From Paraburkholderia sp. CNPSo 3274 (GTDB lineage Bacteria > Pseudomonadota > Gammaproteobacteria > Burkholderiales > Burkholderiaceae): DNA of 64,000 bases. The stretch is taken from positions 1 to 64,000 of the forward strand of contig NZ_JAMBPR010000009.1 in NCBI RefSeq assembly GCF_024206475.1, written 5' to 3'. The notes below the pieces were generated by a model. The model did not search any database, was not told where the DNA came from, and saw nothing but the letters and a program-made list of their open reading frames with translations. Made by a program: the position numbers and the translations under genes. Positions 44,636 through 53,386 of the stretch are shown piece by piece (the stretch's first letter is position 1; every line of letters begins with the position of its first letter).

Positions 44636-45039
44636 GCGTTTCGAGGCGCGCTCGTTCCTGCTCCGGCGCGCCACGGTCTCCCGCGTTTTGCGCTGTGCCG
44701 GATGGTGCGAGTTGTTCGTTGCACTGTGGCTGGCGGTGGCTGGGAAGGGGTGGACGCCTGGTCTCGTCTGGTATAGCGGTTGTACGAGCCTGGCAGCAGG
44801 CCTCGTGTATGGACTCCTGATTGTTTGTGCGCAACGGATGTCGGCGCGGTAATGGAAGGGCATCACTGGATTTGCAAACATGCCGATTTCAACGCTTTAT
44901 TTAAGCTGCGGTTACAGAGCGCCGGCCGTCATCAGTGCCGCATCGGGTGTCTTGCGCCGACAACGGAACCAATTTCACACCGAAGCAAGCGACTAATATA
45001 GGAATACCGATTACCCCGGTGCGTGAAGGAGGTGCAAAC
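44636..45039. other. Intergenic region before the porin gene
   Basis: About 400 bases with no gene that I can support. It must contain the porin promoter and 5' leader; a relatively AT-rich block lies at about 44895-44915 and again near 44990-45010. No clear operator or small-RNA gene is recognisable. Confidence 0.45.
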
Positions 45040-46215
45040 ATGAAAAAGCTTGCGCTTATGTTGCTTCCTGTTCCGCTTTCCATGTTGGCGCCGGTTGCTC
45101 AAGCGCAAAGCAGCGTCACCCTGTATGGCGTGATCGACGAAGCCTTTCAGTTCGTCCACAACGCCGACGCTCAGGGCAATAACCTGTATCGGATGCAAGG
45201 TGGCAATCTGCAAGGGTCCCGCTGGGGGCTGAAGGGAACGGAGGATCTGGGCGGCGGCCTGAAAGCGATCTTCCAGCTCGAAAGCGGATTCGACATCAAT
45301 AGCGGCAAGATGGGCAGCTACAACGGCAATACCTTGCTATTTGGCCGTCAAGCCTTCGTAGGATTGACGCACCAGCAGTACGGCACGCTGACACTGGGTC
45401 GCCAGTACGACCCGGTCGTCGACATGGTCCAGCCGCTTACCGCAGACAATTACTGGGGCAGCACCTTCACCACGCCGGGCGACGTCGACAACAACGACAA
45501 CAGCTCTCGTACGAACAATGCGATCAAGTATCTCTCGCCGCAATTCGCGGGCTTCCAGGTCGAAGGCATGTATGCGTTCGGCGGCGTCGCGGGCGCGACC
45601 GGTTCGCAGCAGACCTGGTCGGCGGCGGCGAGCTATGTGACTGGCGCGTTCAGCGTCGCGGCGGGCTACGTCCGTATGACTAACGCCAACTCCACGATTC
45701 CTCGCACCGGCTGGACCAGCACTTCGGACGGCACCTTCGACGGCGGTTACCAGAACCTCGCTTATGAAACCGCCAAGTGGGTCGGCATTGGTTCCGTTGC
45801 CCTGCAGTACGTGGCCGGACCGTGGACGTTCGGCGGCCGGTATAGCAACGCGCAATACAAGGCCGATGCGCAATCGCTTTTCCCATCGAACCAGCGCTAC
45901 AACGTTGCCGCCGGCTTCGTGAACTATGCGATCACACCGGCGTCCCTGGTCGGTATCGGTTATACGTGGACTCACAGCGCGGGCGATACCTCGGCGACCT
46001 ATAACCAGCTCTCGCTGGGTGGCGATTACAACCTCTCCAAGCGTACCGATCTGTACCTCGTCGGTGCGTGGCAGCACGCCAACGGCACGCAGCGTGTGCC
46101 GACGGCAACGGGCTCCATCCTGACCACGGCGGTCGCTTCCGTAGCGGACTATGGGCTGAACGGCAGCTCGAGTTCGCAAATCATGGTGAGCCTCGGCATC
46201 CGCCACAAGTTCTGA
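45040..46215 (+). CDS. Gram-negative porin (Burkholderia OmpC-like)
   Basis: A 391-residue trimeric porin. A signal peptide (LMLLPVPLSMLAPVAQAQ) is followed by SSVTLYGVIDEAFQFVHNAD, the standard first strand, LYRMQGGNLQGSRWGLKGTE, and the last strand MVSLGIRHKF with terminal Phe. It forms 16-strand diffusion channels. AAGGAGG lies about 8 bases before ATG 45040. It is monocistronic. Confidence 0.93.
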   Translation: MKKLALMLLPVPLSMLAPVAQAQSSVTLYGVIDEAFQFVHNADAQGNNLYRMQGGNLQGSRWGLKGTEDLGGGLKAIFQLESGFDINSGKMGSYNGNTLLFGRQAFVGLTHQQYGTLTLGRQYDPVVDMVQPLTADNYWGSTFTTPGDVDNNDNSSRTNNAIKYLSPQFAGFQVEGMYAFGGVAGATGSQQTWSAAASYVTGAFSVAAGYVRMTNANSTIPRTGWTSTSDGTFDGGYQNLAYETAKWVGIGSVALQYVAGPWTFGGRYSNAQYKADAQSLFPSNQRYNVAAGFVNYAITPASLVGIGYTWTHSAGDTSATYNQLSLGGDYNLSKRTDLYLVGAWQHANGTQRVPTATGSILTTAVASVADYGLNGSSSSQIMVSLGIRHKF

Positions 46216-46518
46216 TCTCCCGCAGCATCTGCCACAGCCCTTCTTCTGCGCCCGCCGCACCGCATGGCCGTTCCGGCCGGTGCGTCGGCAGGCGCGTCAT
46301 GGCGCCTGCCAGCCGCAGTGAGTGACGGTAGGACCATGGTCTGATTGCCTTCGCTGTGCCGCTCCCACATCATTGAACAGAACACTGCGCCGGTCGTGCG
46401 GCGCGGTGTTTGCCCCGCATTCGGGCGTCGTGCCGCCAGCACGACTGTCGCTTCCCAACCTCCCGCCGATAGCAGCAGGCGTCATCGGCGCGCTCTCGCA
46501 CGCGCTCAAGGAGTTGAT
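46216..46518. other. Intergenic region after the porin gene
   Basis: About 300 bases without a supported gene. It contains the hairpin GGCAGGCGC (46287-46295)/GCGCCTGCC (46302-46310) with a six-base loop but no T tract, possibly the porin mRNA end. The ribosome site AAGGAG at 46508-46513 belongs to the next gene. Confidence 0.45.
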
Positions 46519-46995
46519 ATGGATACCTATATAAATGGTCGGACTGGCGCCCTGTGCGCCGCCATACTGCTCTTGATGAGTGCCGCGCAGGCAACAACGC
46601 CTATTGCCTATCCGGCGAAAGGGCAGAGCGCGCAGCAACAGCATGCGGACGAATCGGCGTGCTACTCGTGGGCGAAAAGCAACACGGGTATCGACCCGAA
46701 GCAGGTTGCGTCGACGCCACCGCCGCCTTCGGGCCCGGCCGTGGGCGGCGGCCAACGTGTCCAGGGCGCGGCGCGCGGCGCGGCGGGCGGCGCGGTGATC
46801 GGCGCGATTACGGGCGACGCGGGCAGGGGTGCGGCAGTAGGCGCTACGGCCGGAACGATGGTGGGCGGCGCGCGCGCGCGGCAGGACCGTCGTGCTCAGC
46901 AGGCGAACGCCCAGCAACAGCAGCAGGGCGCAATCGACACGTTCAACCGTGCCTTTGCCGCGTGCATGCAAGGGCGCGGCTACACCGTGCAGTAG
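46519..46995 (+). CDS. Glycine-zipper family exported protein
   Basis: A 158-residue protein with an N-terminal hydrophobic signal (GALCAAILLLMSAAQAT), then a Cys-containing segment, a glycine-zipper (GAARGAAGGAVIGAITGDAG and GAAVGATAGTMVGGARARQ), a Gln-rich coil and a conserved-looking end AFAACMQGRGYTVQ. Gly-zipper segments insert into or span membranes; the protein is probably outer-membrane associated. AAGGAG is well placed before ATG 46519. Its function is not known. Confidence 0.8.
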   Translation: MDTYINGRTGALCAAILLLMSAAQATTPIAYPAKGQSAQQQHADESACYSWAKSNTGIDPKQVASTPPPPSGPAVGGGQRVQGAARGAAGGAVIGAITGDAGRGAAVGATAGTMVGGARARQDRRAQQANAQQQQQGAIDTFNRAFAACMQGRGYTVQ

Positions 46996-47190
46996 CGCGG
47001 TGCGCGCTGTGGCTCGGGGCAGCGTAAGACCAAGGTCCGATTTGTCTTGTGCGCCGCGTCTGAGACTATGTAAGTCAACGACGAGCAACGCTTAGCAACG
47101 ATGTGCGAGCAACGTCTCATTCCCGCGTGACGTTCGATCCGCATGCGTGAGTGCCGTGTCCGGGCTGTCTAAACTCAATGGAGGACAACA

Positions 47191-47769
47191 ATGAAGCGAC
47201 GGATTTTTGTGCTTACGGCGGCGGCCGCGGCTGGGCTGACCGTTGCGGGTTGCAGCACGACGACGAGCAGTGGGACGAGCGGCGCGACCGACGCGGCGAA
47301 ACGCCAGGAGATCGATGCGGCCGTGGACGGCACGATGTCCCGGCTGTTCTCGACTGTCCCGGGCTCGCAGGAACTCGTTTCCAAGTCGCAAGGCGTGCTG
47401 GTGTTTCCTTCGGTCGGGAAGGCAGCGTTCATTATTGGCGGGTCATATGGCCAGGGTGCGTTGCGCGTAGGCGGATCGACGGTCGGGTACTACAGCACGG
47501 CCGCCGCTTCGTTCGGTTTGCAGGCAGGGGTGCAGTCGACCGCCGTGATCTTTCTCTTCATGACCCAGGACTCGCTCGACAAGTTCCGCAACTCGAAGGG
47601 CTGGTCGGTTGGCGGTGACGTTGCCGTTGCGCTCGTCAAGGTCGGTGCGAATGGGCAGATCGACACGAGAACCGCAACAGCGCCAGTCCAGGCGATCGTG
47701 ATGACCAATACGGGCATCATGGCCGATGCGTCGGTCGCCGGCACCAAGGTGACGAAGCTCGATCTGTAA
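47191..47769 (+). CDS. SYLF/Ysc84-domain lipoprotein
   Basis: A 192-residue lipoprotein (signal ending LTVAGC) with a SYLF (Ysc84-like) lipid-binding domain: RLFSTVPGSQELVSKSQGVL, VFPSVGKAAFIIGGSYGQGAL, then GYYSTAAASFGLQAGVQS. It matches the Burkholderia SYLF lipoprotein type seen in B. pseudomallei. It probably binds lipid in the periplasm at the outer membrane. GGAGG is well placed. It is followed after 12 bases by the next gene, so they are likely co-transcribed. Confidence 0.88.
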   Translation: MKRRIFVLTAAAAAGLTVAGCSTTTSSGTSGATDAAKRQEIDAAVDGTMSRLFSTVPGSQELVSKSQGVLVFPSVGKAAFIIGGSYGQGALRVGGSTVGYYSTAAASFGLQAGVQSTAVIFLFMTQDSLDKFRNSKGWSVGGDVAVALVKVGANGQIDTRTATAPVQAIVMTNTGIMADASVAGTKVTKLDL

Positions 47770-47781
47770 CAGGAGGTCGCG

Positions 47782-48372
47782 ATGTCGTACCTCAAGTGGG
47801 TTGTTTCGGCAGCCTTCGTTGCCGCGGCGCAGCTGGCCGCGGCCCAGGGCCAGACGACGGCAAACGTGACGCACGAGCCGGGCAAGGCAACCGTCACCGG
47901 CATGCACAAGGTGACGGCGACCATTGCGAAGATCGACGCCGATACCCGCACCGTCACGCTCAAGCGTCACGACGGCAAGATGGTGGAAGCCGAACTGGGA
48001 CCGGAAGTCAGAAACTTCGACCAACTAAAGGTCGGCGATGTCGTGACGATGACCTATAAGGAATCCCTCACGCTGAGCCTGAAGAAGGGAGGCGACGGCG
48101 AGACCTCGGTACAGGAAACGCCGAAGGTCGCGCGCGCGGCTGCCGGCGAGAAGCCCGGCGGCATGGTCGGGCGTGAGGTGAAGGTCACGGCGAATGTCGT
48201 GGCCGTCGACGCCAAAACGCAAACTGTCACCTTGATGGGACCCGAAGGCGGGACGATGGACCTGCGGGTCGAGGATCCCCAACAGCTTGCAAGCGTGCAG
48301 GTCGGCGATCAGGTCGAGGCAGTGTATACGGAAGCGTTCGCCGTATCCGTCAAGCCTGCACAACACAAGTAG
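47782..48372 (+). CDS. Periplasmic protein with two tandem CusF/OB-like modules
   Basis: A 196-residue exported protein (signal SAAFVAAAQLAAAQ). The mature part is an internal duplication: VTATIAKIDADTRTVTLKRH with FDQLKVGDVVTMTYKESLTL, and again VTANVVAVDAKTQTVTLMGP with LASVQVGDQVEAVYTEAFAV. Each half resembles a small beta-barrel like CusF, but metal ligands are not obvious. It is 12 bases after the SYLF gene, with AGGAGG before its start. Its role is unknown, presumably in the periplasm. Confidence 0.78.
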   Translation: MSYLKWVVSAAFVAAAQLAAAQGQTTANVTHEPGKATVTGMHKVTATIAKIDADTRTVTLKRHDGKMVEAELGPEVRNFDQLKVGDVVTMTYKESLTLSLKKGGDGETSVQETPKVARAAAGEKPGGMVGREVKVTANVVAVDAKTQTVTLMGPEGGTMDLRVEDPQQLASVQVGDQVEAVYTEAFAVSVKPAQHK

Positions 48373-48468
48373 CCGCGCATGGGGCAGCCGCTTGCACTCA
48401 GGATGCCGGTCGGCGCGCACGGCGGCGCTGGTCTGGCTGTCCTCATCGGTAACCGAACGCGAAGTCAT

Positions 48469-48855
48469 ATGAACAACGTGACACGATCCGTGGCCGTCGT
48501 CGACGACGAGGAGTCGGTCGGGCGAGCGATCCAGCGCCTGTTGAAGTCGGTCGGCATCGACTCCGACGTGTACACCAGCGGCGAGGCCTTTCTCGACGCG
48601 CTGGCGGCTGCGGCGCCTCACGCGCCGACGTGCGTGGTCCTCGACATCCAGATGCCGGGCATCAACGGTATCGAGGTGCAGCGCCGCCTGGGCGGCACCG
48701 GTATCCAGTGCATCGTCATTACGGCGCATGACGATGCGCGCGTGCGCGAGCAGGCCCAGGCGGCCGGCGCGGTTGCGTACCTGCGCAAGCCGTTCGACGA
48801 CTCCGCGCTCATAGGCGCGGTCCATGCGGTGCTTGGCGTGCCGCCGCCAGGCTGA
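48469..48855 (+). CDS. Stand-alone receiver-domain response regulator
   Basis: A 128-residue single receiver domain, FixJ-like: VAVVDDEESVGRAIQRLL, phospho-acceptor in CVVLDIQMPGINGIEVQ, Thr in VITAHDD and Lys in YLRKPFDD. There is no output domain. ATG 48469 gives the right family N-terminus; upstream frame to 48379 is spurious. No kinase is encoded next to it, though it is 73 bases upstream of pqiA. The FixJ-type receiver at 58115 is similar in style but not adjacent. Confidence 0.85.
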   Translation: MNNVTRSVAVVDDEESVGRAIQRLLKSVGIDSDVYTSGEAFLDALAAAAPHAPTCVVLDIQMPGINGIEVQRRLGGTGIQCIVITAHDDARVREQAQAAGAVAYLRKPFDDSALIGAVHAVLGVPPPG

Positions 48856-48927
48856 TGCCCGGCATGCCGAATCGGTACAGCGACGATGCAGCGACCACGC
48901 CACGACCGGATCCAGGGAGGCCCCGCA

Positions 48928-50262
48928 ATGAACCGCGCAGAGCTTCTTGTTTGCCACGACTGCGATCTCATGCAGCGCGGTGCGCCTTGCCCGCCCGGTG
49001 GCACGCTGCGCTGCCTGCGCTGCAACGCCGAACTGGAGCGGGATCTTCCGGAAAGCCTCGGGCGTGCGCTCGCGTTCGCGTTGGGCGCGCTCGTGCTGTT
49101 CGTCATTTCCAATTTGTATCCGATCGTCGGGCTCTCGGTGAACGGCAATCTCGTACGCACGACGCTGTGGCATTCGGTCGAGATTCTCTATGTCGACGGC
49201 ATGTGGCCCATCGCGGCGCTGGTATTCGCCACGACGATCCTCATGCCGGGCATGCAGGTCGCGTGCCTGCTCGCCCTCCTCGTGCCGCTTGCGATCAACC
49301 GCGCGCCCTGGCAGGCGCCCCTCCTGTTTCGCCTGATGTACACCGCACGGCCCTGGGGCATGACCGAGGTGCTGATACTCGGTCTGCTGGTCGCGCTCGT
49401 GAAGCTGTCCCATATCGCAACGGTCGTGACGGGCGTTGCATTGTGGTCGTTTGGCGCGTTGATGCTGGTGCTCGCGGGCGCGAGCGCGGCGTTCGACGCG
49501 CGCCAGTTCTGGTCGCGCGTGGCGCGCGCGAAGCAGCCGGCCAGCGCGGTTAAGGTGGCCGACGCGCCAAACGTGGCAACGAACTTCGCGTCTGGCGAGG
49601 AGGCCAGAGCGCGAGGCAAGCACGCTGCAGGCCCGCTCACGGGCGCCGCGTGCGGCATCGCGCGCTGCCATGCGTGCGGGCTGCTCGCGCGCATGCCGGC
49701 GGCCGCGCATGCGGCGACGTGCCCGCGCTGCGGCAGCGCGCTGCATCTGCGCAAGGTCGCGAGCCTGTCGCGCACGTGGGCGCTGCTGGTCGCGGCGATC
49801 GTGCTGTACGTGCCTGCGAACGTGCTGCCCGTCATGGATACGAGTTCGCTATTCGGCACGCAGAAGGACACGATCATGAGCGGCGTGGTGTATCTGTGGG
49901 TGTCGGGTTCCTGGCCGCTCGCGCTGCTCGTGTTCATTGCCAGCGTCGCCGTGCCCATGCTGAAGATTCTCGGGCTTTCGTATCTGACGTGGTCCACGCA
50001 ACGCCGCTGGACGTGGCTGCCCGAGCAGCGCACGCGCATCTACCGGCTGATCGAGCTGGTCGGCCGATGGTCGATGCTCGACATCTACGTCATCACGATG
50101 CTCGTCGCGCTGGTGCAGTTCAACGCACTCGCCACGATCAAGGCGGGGCCCGCCGCGATCGCTTTCGGCGCCGTCGTGATCCTCACGATGTTCGCCGCGA
50201 ACATGTTCGACCCGCGTCTCATCTGGGATGCGATGGAGCGCGAAAATGGCAGCGCCCGGTAA
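48928..50262 (+). CDS. pqiA: Paraquat-inducible protein A (PqiA)
   Basis: A 444-residue inner-membrane protein of the Pqi lipid-transport system. Two repeated halves each begin with a zinc-ribbon (C9-x2-C12...C29-x2-C32; CHACG...CPRCG near residue 255) and four transmembrane helices, the second with YVPANVLPVMDTSSLFG. It works with PqiB to move phospholipids across the envelope and withstand oxidative or detergent stress. GGGAGG precedes ATG 48928. Its stop lies inside the first codons of pqiB. Confidence 0.93.
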   Translation: MNRAELLVCHDCDLMQRGAPCPPGGTLRCLRCNAELERDLPESLGRALAFALGALVLFVISNLYPIVGLSVNGNLVRTTLWHSVEILYVDGMWPIAALVFATTILMPGMQVACLLALLVPLAINRAPWQAPLLFRLMYTARPWGMTEVLILGLLVALVKLSHIATVVTGVALWSFGALMLVLAGASAAFDARQFWSRVARAKQPASAVKVADAPNVATNFASGEEARARGKHAAGPLTGAACGIARCHACGLLARMPAAAHAATCPRCGSALHLRKVASLSRTWALLVAAIVLYVPANVLPVMDTSSLFGTQKDTIMSGVVYLWVSGSWPLALLVFIASVAVPMLKILGLSYLTWSTQRRWTWLPEQRTRIYRLIELVGRWSMLDIYVITMLVALVQFNALATIKAGPAAIAFGAVVILTMFAANMFDPRLIWDAMERENGSAR

Positions 50263-51871
50263 CGACAATTCCTTGCCGGACCTGCCCGAGGCGAAGCCGG
50301 TGCATGGCTCGCGCTGGCGCATGCAGGTCGTATGGCTCGTGCCGATCGTCGCGGTGCTCATTGGCGGCTGGCTTGCCGCCAAGGCAGTCATCGAGGAAGG
50401 GCCGACCATCACGATCAGCTTCAAGACCGGCGACGGCCTCGAAGCCGGCAAAACGAAGATCAAATACAAGGACGTCGATATCGGCGTGGTGAAGGCGGTC
50501 ACGCTCTCGCCTGATCACAAGCGTGTGATCGCGACGGGCGAGCTTGTGAAAGATGCGGCGAGCATGCTCGTCGATAACACGCGCTTCTGGGTCGTGCGCC
50601 CGCGTATTTCGGGCGGCACGGTTTCGGGCCTGGGCACGCTGCTCTCGGGCTCTTTCGTCGGCATGGATGAAGGCAACTCCAGCAAAATGCGCCACGACTT
50701 CGTGGGGCTCGAAGTCCCGCCTGTGATCCCGAGCGACATTCCGGGGCGCGAATTCGTGCTGCACGGCGTGAACATGGGCTCGCTCGATGTCGGCTCGCCC
50801 GTGTTTTTCCGCCGTCTTCAGGTCGGGCAGGTCGCTTCCTATGAAATGGACCCGAACGGCAAGGGCGTGACGCTGCATGTGTTCGTGAACGCGCCCTACG
50901 ACAGGTTCGTGCGCAGCGATACGCGCTTCTGGCACGCGAGCGGGCTCGACGTCTCGCTCAGCCCGGACGGCGTGCAGATCAACACGCAGTCCGTGGTGTC
51001 GCTGCTCATTGGCGGCGTGGCGTTCGAAACGCCCGACGCCGACGCGGACACTGAATCGCCCGAGGCCGACGCCGACTCGAAGTTCGAGCTTTACGCCACG
51101 CACGCCGACTCGATGAAGGAGCATGACCGCATTGTCGACACCTACGTCGTGACGTTCTACGATTCGGTACGCGGGCTGACCGTGGGCGCGCCCGTCGATT
51201 TCCGCGGCGTCGTGATCGGCGAGGTCACACGTATCTACACGCGCTTCGATCCGGTCAAGAGACAGTTCAGCATTCCTGTTGAAATCAACCTGTATCCGGA
51301 GCGCTTTACGTCGCGCTTCGAGAAAGGTAAGCCGACCGGACGCCTCACGTCGCAACCGCGCCAGCTTGCCGAATTCCTGGTTGCCAGCGGCTTCCGGTTC
51401 CAGCTGCGCTCGGGTAATCCGCTCACGGGACAGCTCTACGTCGCGTTCGACGTCTTCCCGGACGCGCCGAAGGCCACAATCGACTGGTCGAGAACTCCAG
51501 CAGAGATGCCGACGGTGCCGCGCACGTTGCAGTCGCTGCAGGATTCGCTCACGCGGCTGCTCGCGAAGCTAAACGGCATTCCGTTCGACGCAATCGGCGC
51601 GAGTGCGCAGCGCACGCTGCAAAGCGCGAACGACGTGATGGCGAAGCTTGGCACCGACGTCGTGCCGCAGGCGCACGATACGCTCTCGGCGGCACAATCC
51701 ACGCTCAACTCGGCCACCGACGCCTTGCAGCCCGACTCCCAGCTCCAGCAGAACACGAGCGACGCCATGCGTGAACTGGCCCGCACCGCCGCGTCCGTGC
51801 GCATGCTCACGGATTATCTCGAGCGCCATCCCGAGGCCGTGGTGCAGGGCAAACCAGGAGGCAAGCAGTGA
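50246..51871 (+). CDS. pqiB: PqiB, MCE-domain intermembrane transport protein
   Basis: A 541-residue protein with one N-terminal transmembrane helix (VVWLVPIVAVLIGGWLAA, about residues 25-43) and three MCE domains (near residues 50-130, 160-235 and 290-400), then a long C-terminal helical tail that in E. coli PqiB forms a periplasm-spanning tunnel. The acidic insert DADADTESPEADADSK sits between domains two and three. It starts within pqiA (17-base overlap), so translation is coupled. Confidence 0.93.
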   Translation: MAAPGNDNSLPDLPEAKPVHGSRWRMQVVWLVPIVAVLIGGWLAAKAVIEEGPTITISFKTGDGLEAGKTKIKYKDVDIGVVKAVTLSPDHKRVIATGELVKDAASMLVDNTRFWVVRPRISGGTVSGLGTLLSGSFVGMDEGNSSKMRHDFVGLEVPPVIPSDIPGREFVLHGVNMGSLDVGSPVFFRRLQVGQVASYEMDPNGKGVTLHVFVNAPYDRFVRSDTRFWHASGLDVSLSPDGVQINTQSVVSLLIGGVAFETPDADADTESPEADADSKFELYATHADSMKEHDRIVDTYVVTFYDSVRGLTVGAPVDFRGVVIGEVTRIYTRFDPVKRQFSIPVEINLYPERFTSRFEKGKPTGRLTSQPRQLAEFLVASGFRFQLRSGNPLTGQLYVAFDVFPDAPKATIDWSRTPAEMPTVPRTLQSLQDSLTRLLAKLNGIPFDAIGASAQRTLQSANDVMAKLGTDVVPQAHDTLSAAQSTLNSATDALQPDSQLQQNTSDAMRELARTAASVRMLTDYLERHPEAVVQGKPGGKQ

Positions 51872-52503
51872 ACCGCCGCAACGTGACCTTGCTTACCGTT
51901 CTCGCCGCCGCGATGGCGTGCCTCGCCGGCTGCTCCTCGCCGTCGCCCACGTTCTATGCGCTGCGCGCCGACGAAGCGAGCACCGCGACGTCCGGCACAT
52001 CGCCCGACGTGCCAACGAACGCTGCTGCGCTCGATGTCGTCGTCGGTCCCGTGACCGTGCCCGACATGGTGGACCGGCCGCAAATCGTCACGCGCAACCC
52101 GGACAACACGATCGAGCTGAACGAGTTTGCGCGCTGGGCCACGCCGCTCAAACTGGACATCGGGCGCGTCGTTGCCGCGGACCTTGCGCAGCAGCTCGGT
52201 ACGGCGCGCGTTTCGACCGTCGACGCAGGCGCGGCCACCCCGCCGGTCTGGCGCGTTCGCGTGGATATCACGCGCATTGACAGCGTACTGGGAGACTCGG
52301 TGACGATCGACGCGCAATGGGTCGTGCGCCCGCCCGGTCATCAGGCTCTGACGCTCGGGCACACGGTGGCGCACGAGCGGTTGACGAGCCAGGACTATGG
52401 CGCGCTCGTCGACGCGCACGATCGCGCACTGGCCACCATCAGCGCGGACATTGCCGCCGCGATTCGCGCGGACCACGCAACGGTTGGCAGTGCGACGGAG
52501 TGA
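51868..52503 (+). CDS. pqiC: PqiC outer-membrane lipoprotein
   Basis: A 211-residue lipoprotein (lipobox LAGC at residues 19-22) of the ABC-type transport auxiliary family, equivalent to PqiC/YmbA. Motifs: SPTFYALRA, VVVGPVTVPDMVDRPQIVTR, LNEFARWATPL, VRVDITRID. It anchors the PqiB tunnel to the outer membrane. Its ATG overlaps the pqiB stop by four bases (ATGA-type). Confidence 0.92.
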   Translation: MNRRNVTLLTVLAAAMACLAGCSSPSPTFYALRADEASTATSGTSPDVPTNAAALDVVVGPVTVPDMVDRPQIVTRNPDNTIELNEFARWATPLKLDIGRVVAADLAQQLGTARVSTVDAGAATPPVWRVRVDITRIDSVLGDSVTIDAQWVVRPPGHQALTLGHTVAHERLTSQDYGALVDAHDRALATISADIAAAIRADHATVGSATE

Positions 52504-52522
52504 GCGCGCCACGCGGGATCTC

Positions 52523-53356
52523 ATGAAGACGTTGCGTTGTGCGTTGCTCGCGCTGACCACGGCGCTGGCGTTGGCAGGCCACGATGCGTCTGGCAGCGTG
52601 CCGCGCAACGAGGACACGCCGGCGGGACTCTTCGCGGTGCTCGATTACGTTGTCGCACCCGCTGAGCCAACGTCCGCGCAGAGCGCGGTTGCCTTGCGCG
52701 AGGCCGGCGTGGAGCAGGAGACGATCAAGGCGCGCATCGTCGAAGCCTGGTTCTACCGGCTGCGTGCGGACCCGGCCGTAGCGGTCGCCGTGCCCGGCGG
52801 CATGGCGGGCCTCGAATCGCGGCTGCGCGACGACGCGGCGCGCGAGCGCCTGATCCGCAGCGGCATTGCGCGCCTGACGCCGCAAGATCGAATGGCATAC
52901 TTCACGCTGCTCGCGAAGTACATGGGCCGTGCGGCGCGCGGCGATTGCCAGGGCATGGCGAGCGTGCAGGACATTGCCGAGCACATTTCGATCGGGAGCA
53001 TGAGCGATGCCGACACGGCCGAATATTTCTCGTTGCTTTATCGCGTGGTAATCCGTTCCGTGCTTGCCGCGCCGCTCACGCTGCCCACGCCCGTGGCGTA
53101 CGAGAGGGCGTTGCGGCATCTGGACGACGCGGTGAATGCGGCCCTCGCTGGCGATCCGCAATCCGTGGCGCGGCTCGAGCGCGTCACGAACGGCGGGCCT
53201 GGCGCCACGATGGCCGACATCTGCTGGGCGAGCGCCGTGCTCATGCGATCGACGGCGGCGATGAGCGGACCCGATCGCGACGCGCTATTGCTCTACATGC
53301 TCGGCGAAGACGCGCCGGTGCGATCGTCTGCCCCCGAACCCGCGCACGCGCCTTGA
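52523..53356 (+). CDS. Unknown secreted protein, fourth gene of the pqi operon
   Basis: A 277-residue protein with a signal peptide (LRCALLALTTALALAGHDAS). It is mostly helical and has no recognised domain. Features seen are an acidic start, paired cysteines in RGDCQGM and ADICWA, and several Arg-rich helices. It starts 19 bases after pqiC in the same direction, so it is probably co-transcribed and may add to Pqi function, but no function can be assigned. The low-complexity frame upstream of 52523 is not part of it. Confidence 0.75.
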   Translation: MKTLRCALLALTTALALAGHDASGSVPRNEDTPAGLFAVLDYVVAPAEPTSAQSAVALREAGVEQETIKARIVEAWFYRLRADPAVAVAVPGGMAGLESRLRDDAARERLIRSGIARLTPQDRMAYFTLLAKYMGRAARGDCQGMASVQDIAEHISIGSMSDADTAEYFSLLYRVVIRSVLAAPLTLPTPVAYERALRHLDDAVNAALAGDPQSVARLERVTNGGPGATMADICWASAVLMRSTAAMSGPDRDALLLYMLGEDAPVRSSAPEPAHAP

Positions 53357-53386
53357 CACGCAGCGGCGCTGCGTCGGTGTTGCGCG

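Noticed and set aside
48025..49746. Open frame of 573 codons on the minus strand across the receiver and pqiA genes
   Set aside because: Composition is dominated by Arg, His and Ala, and it lies opposite two clear genes.
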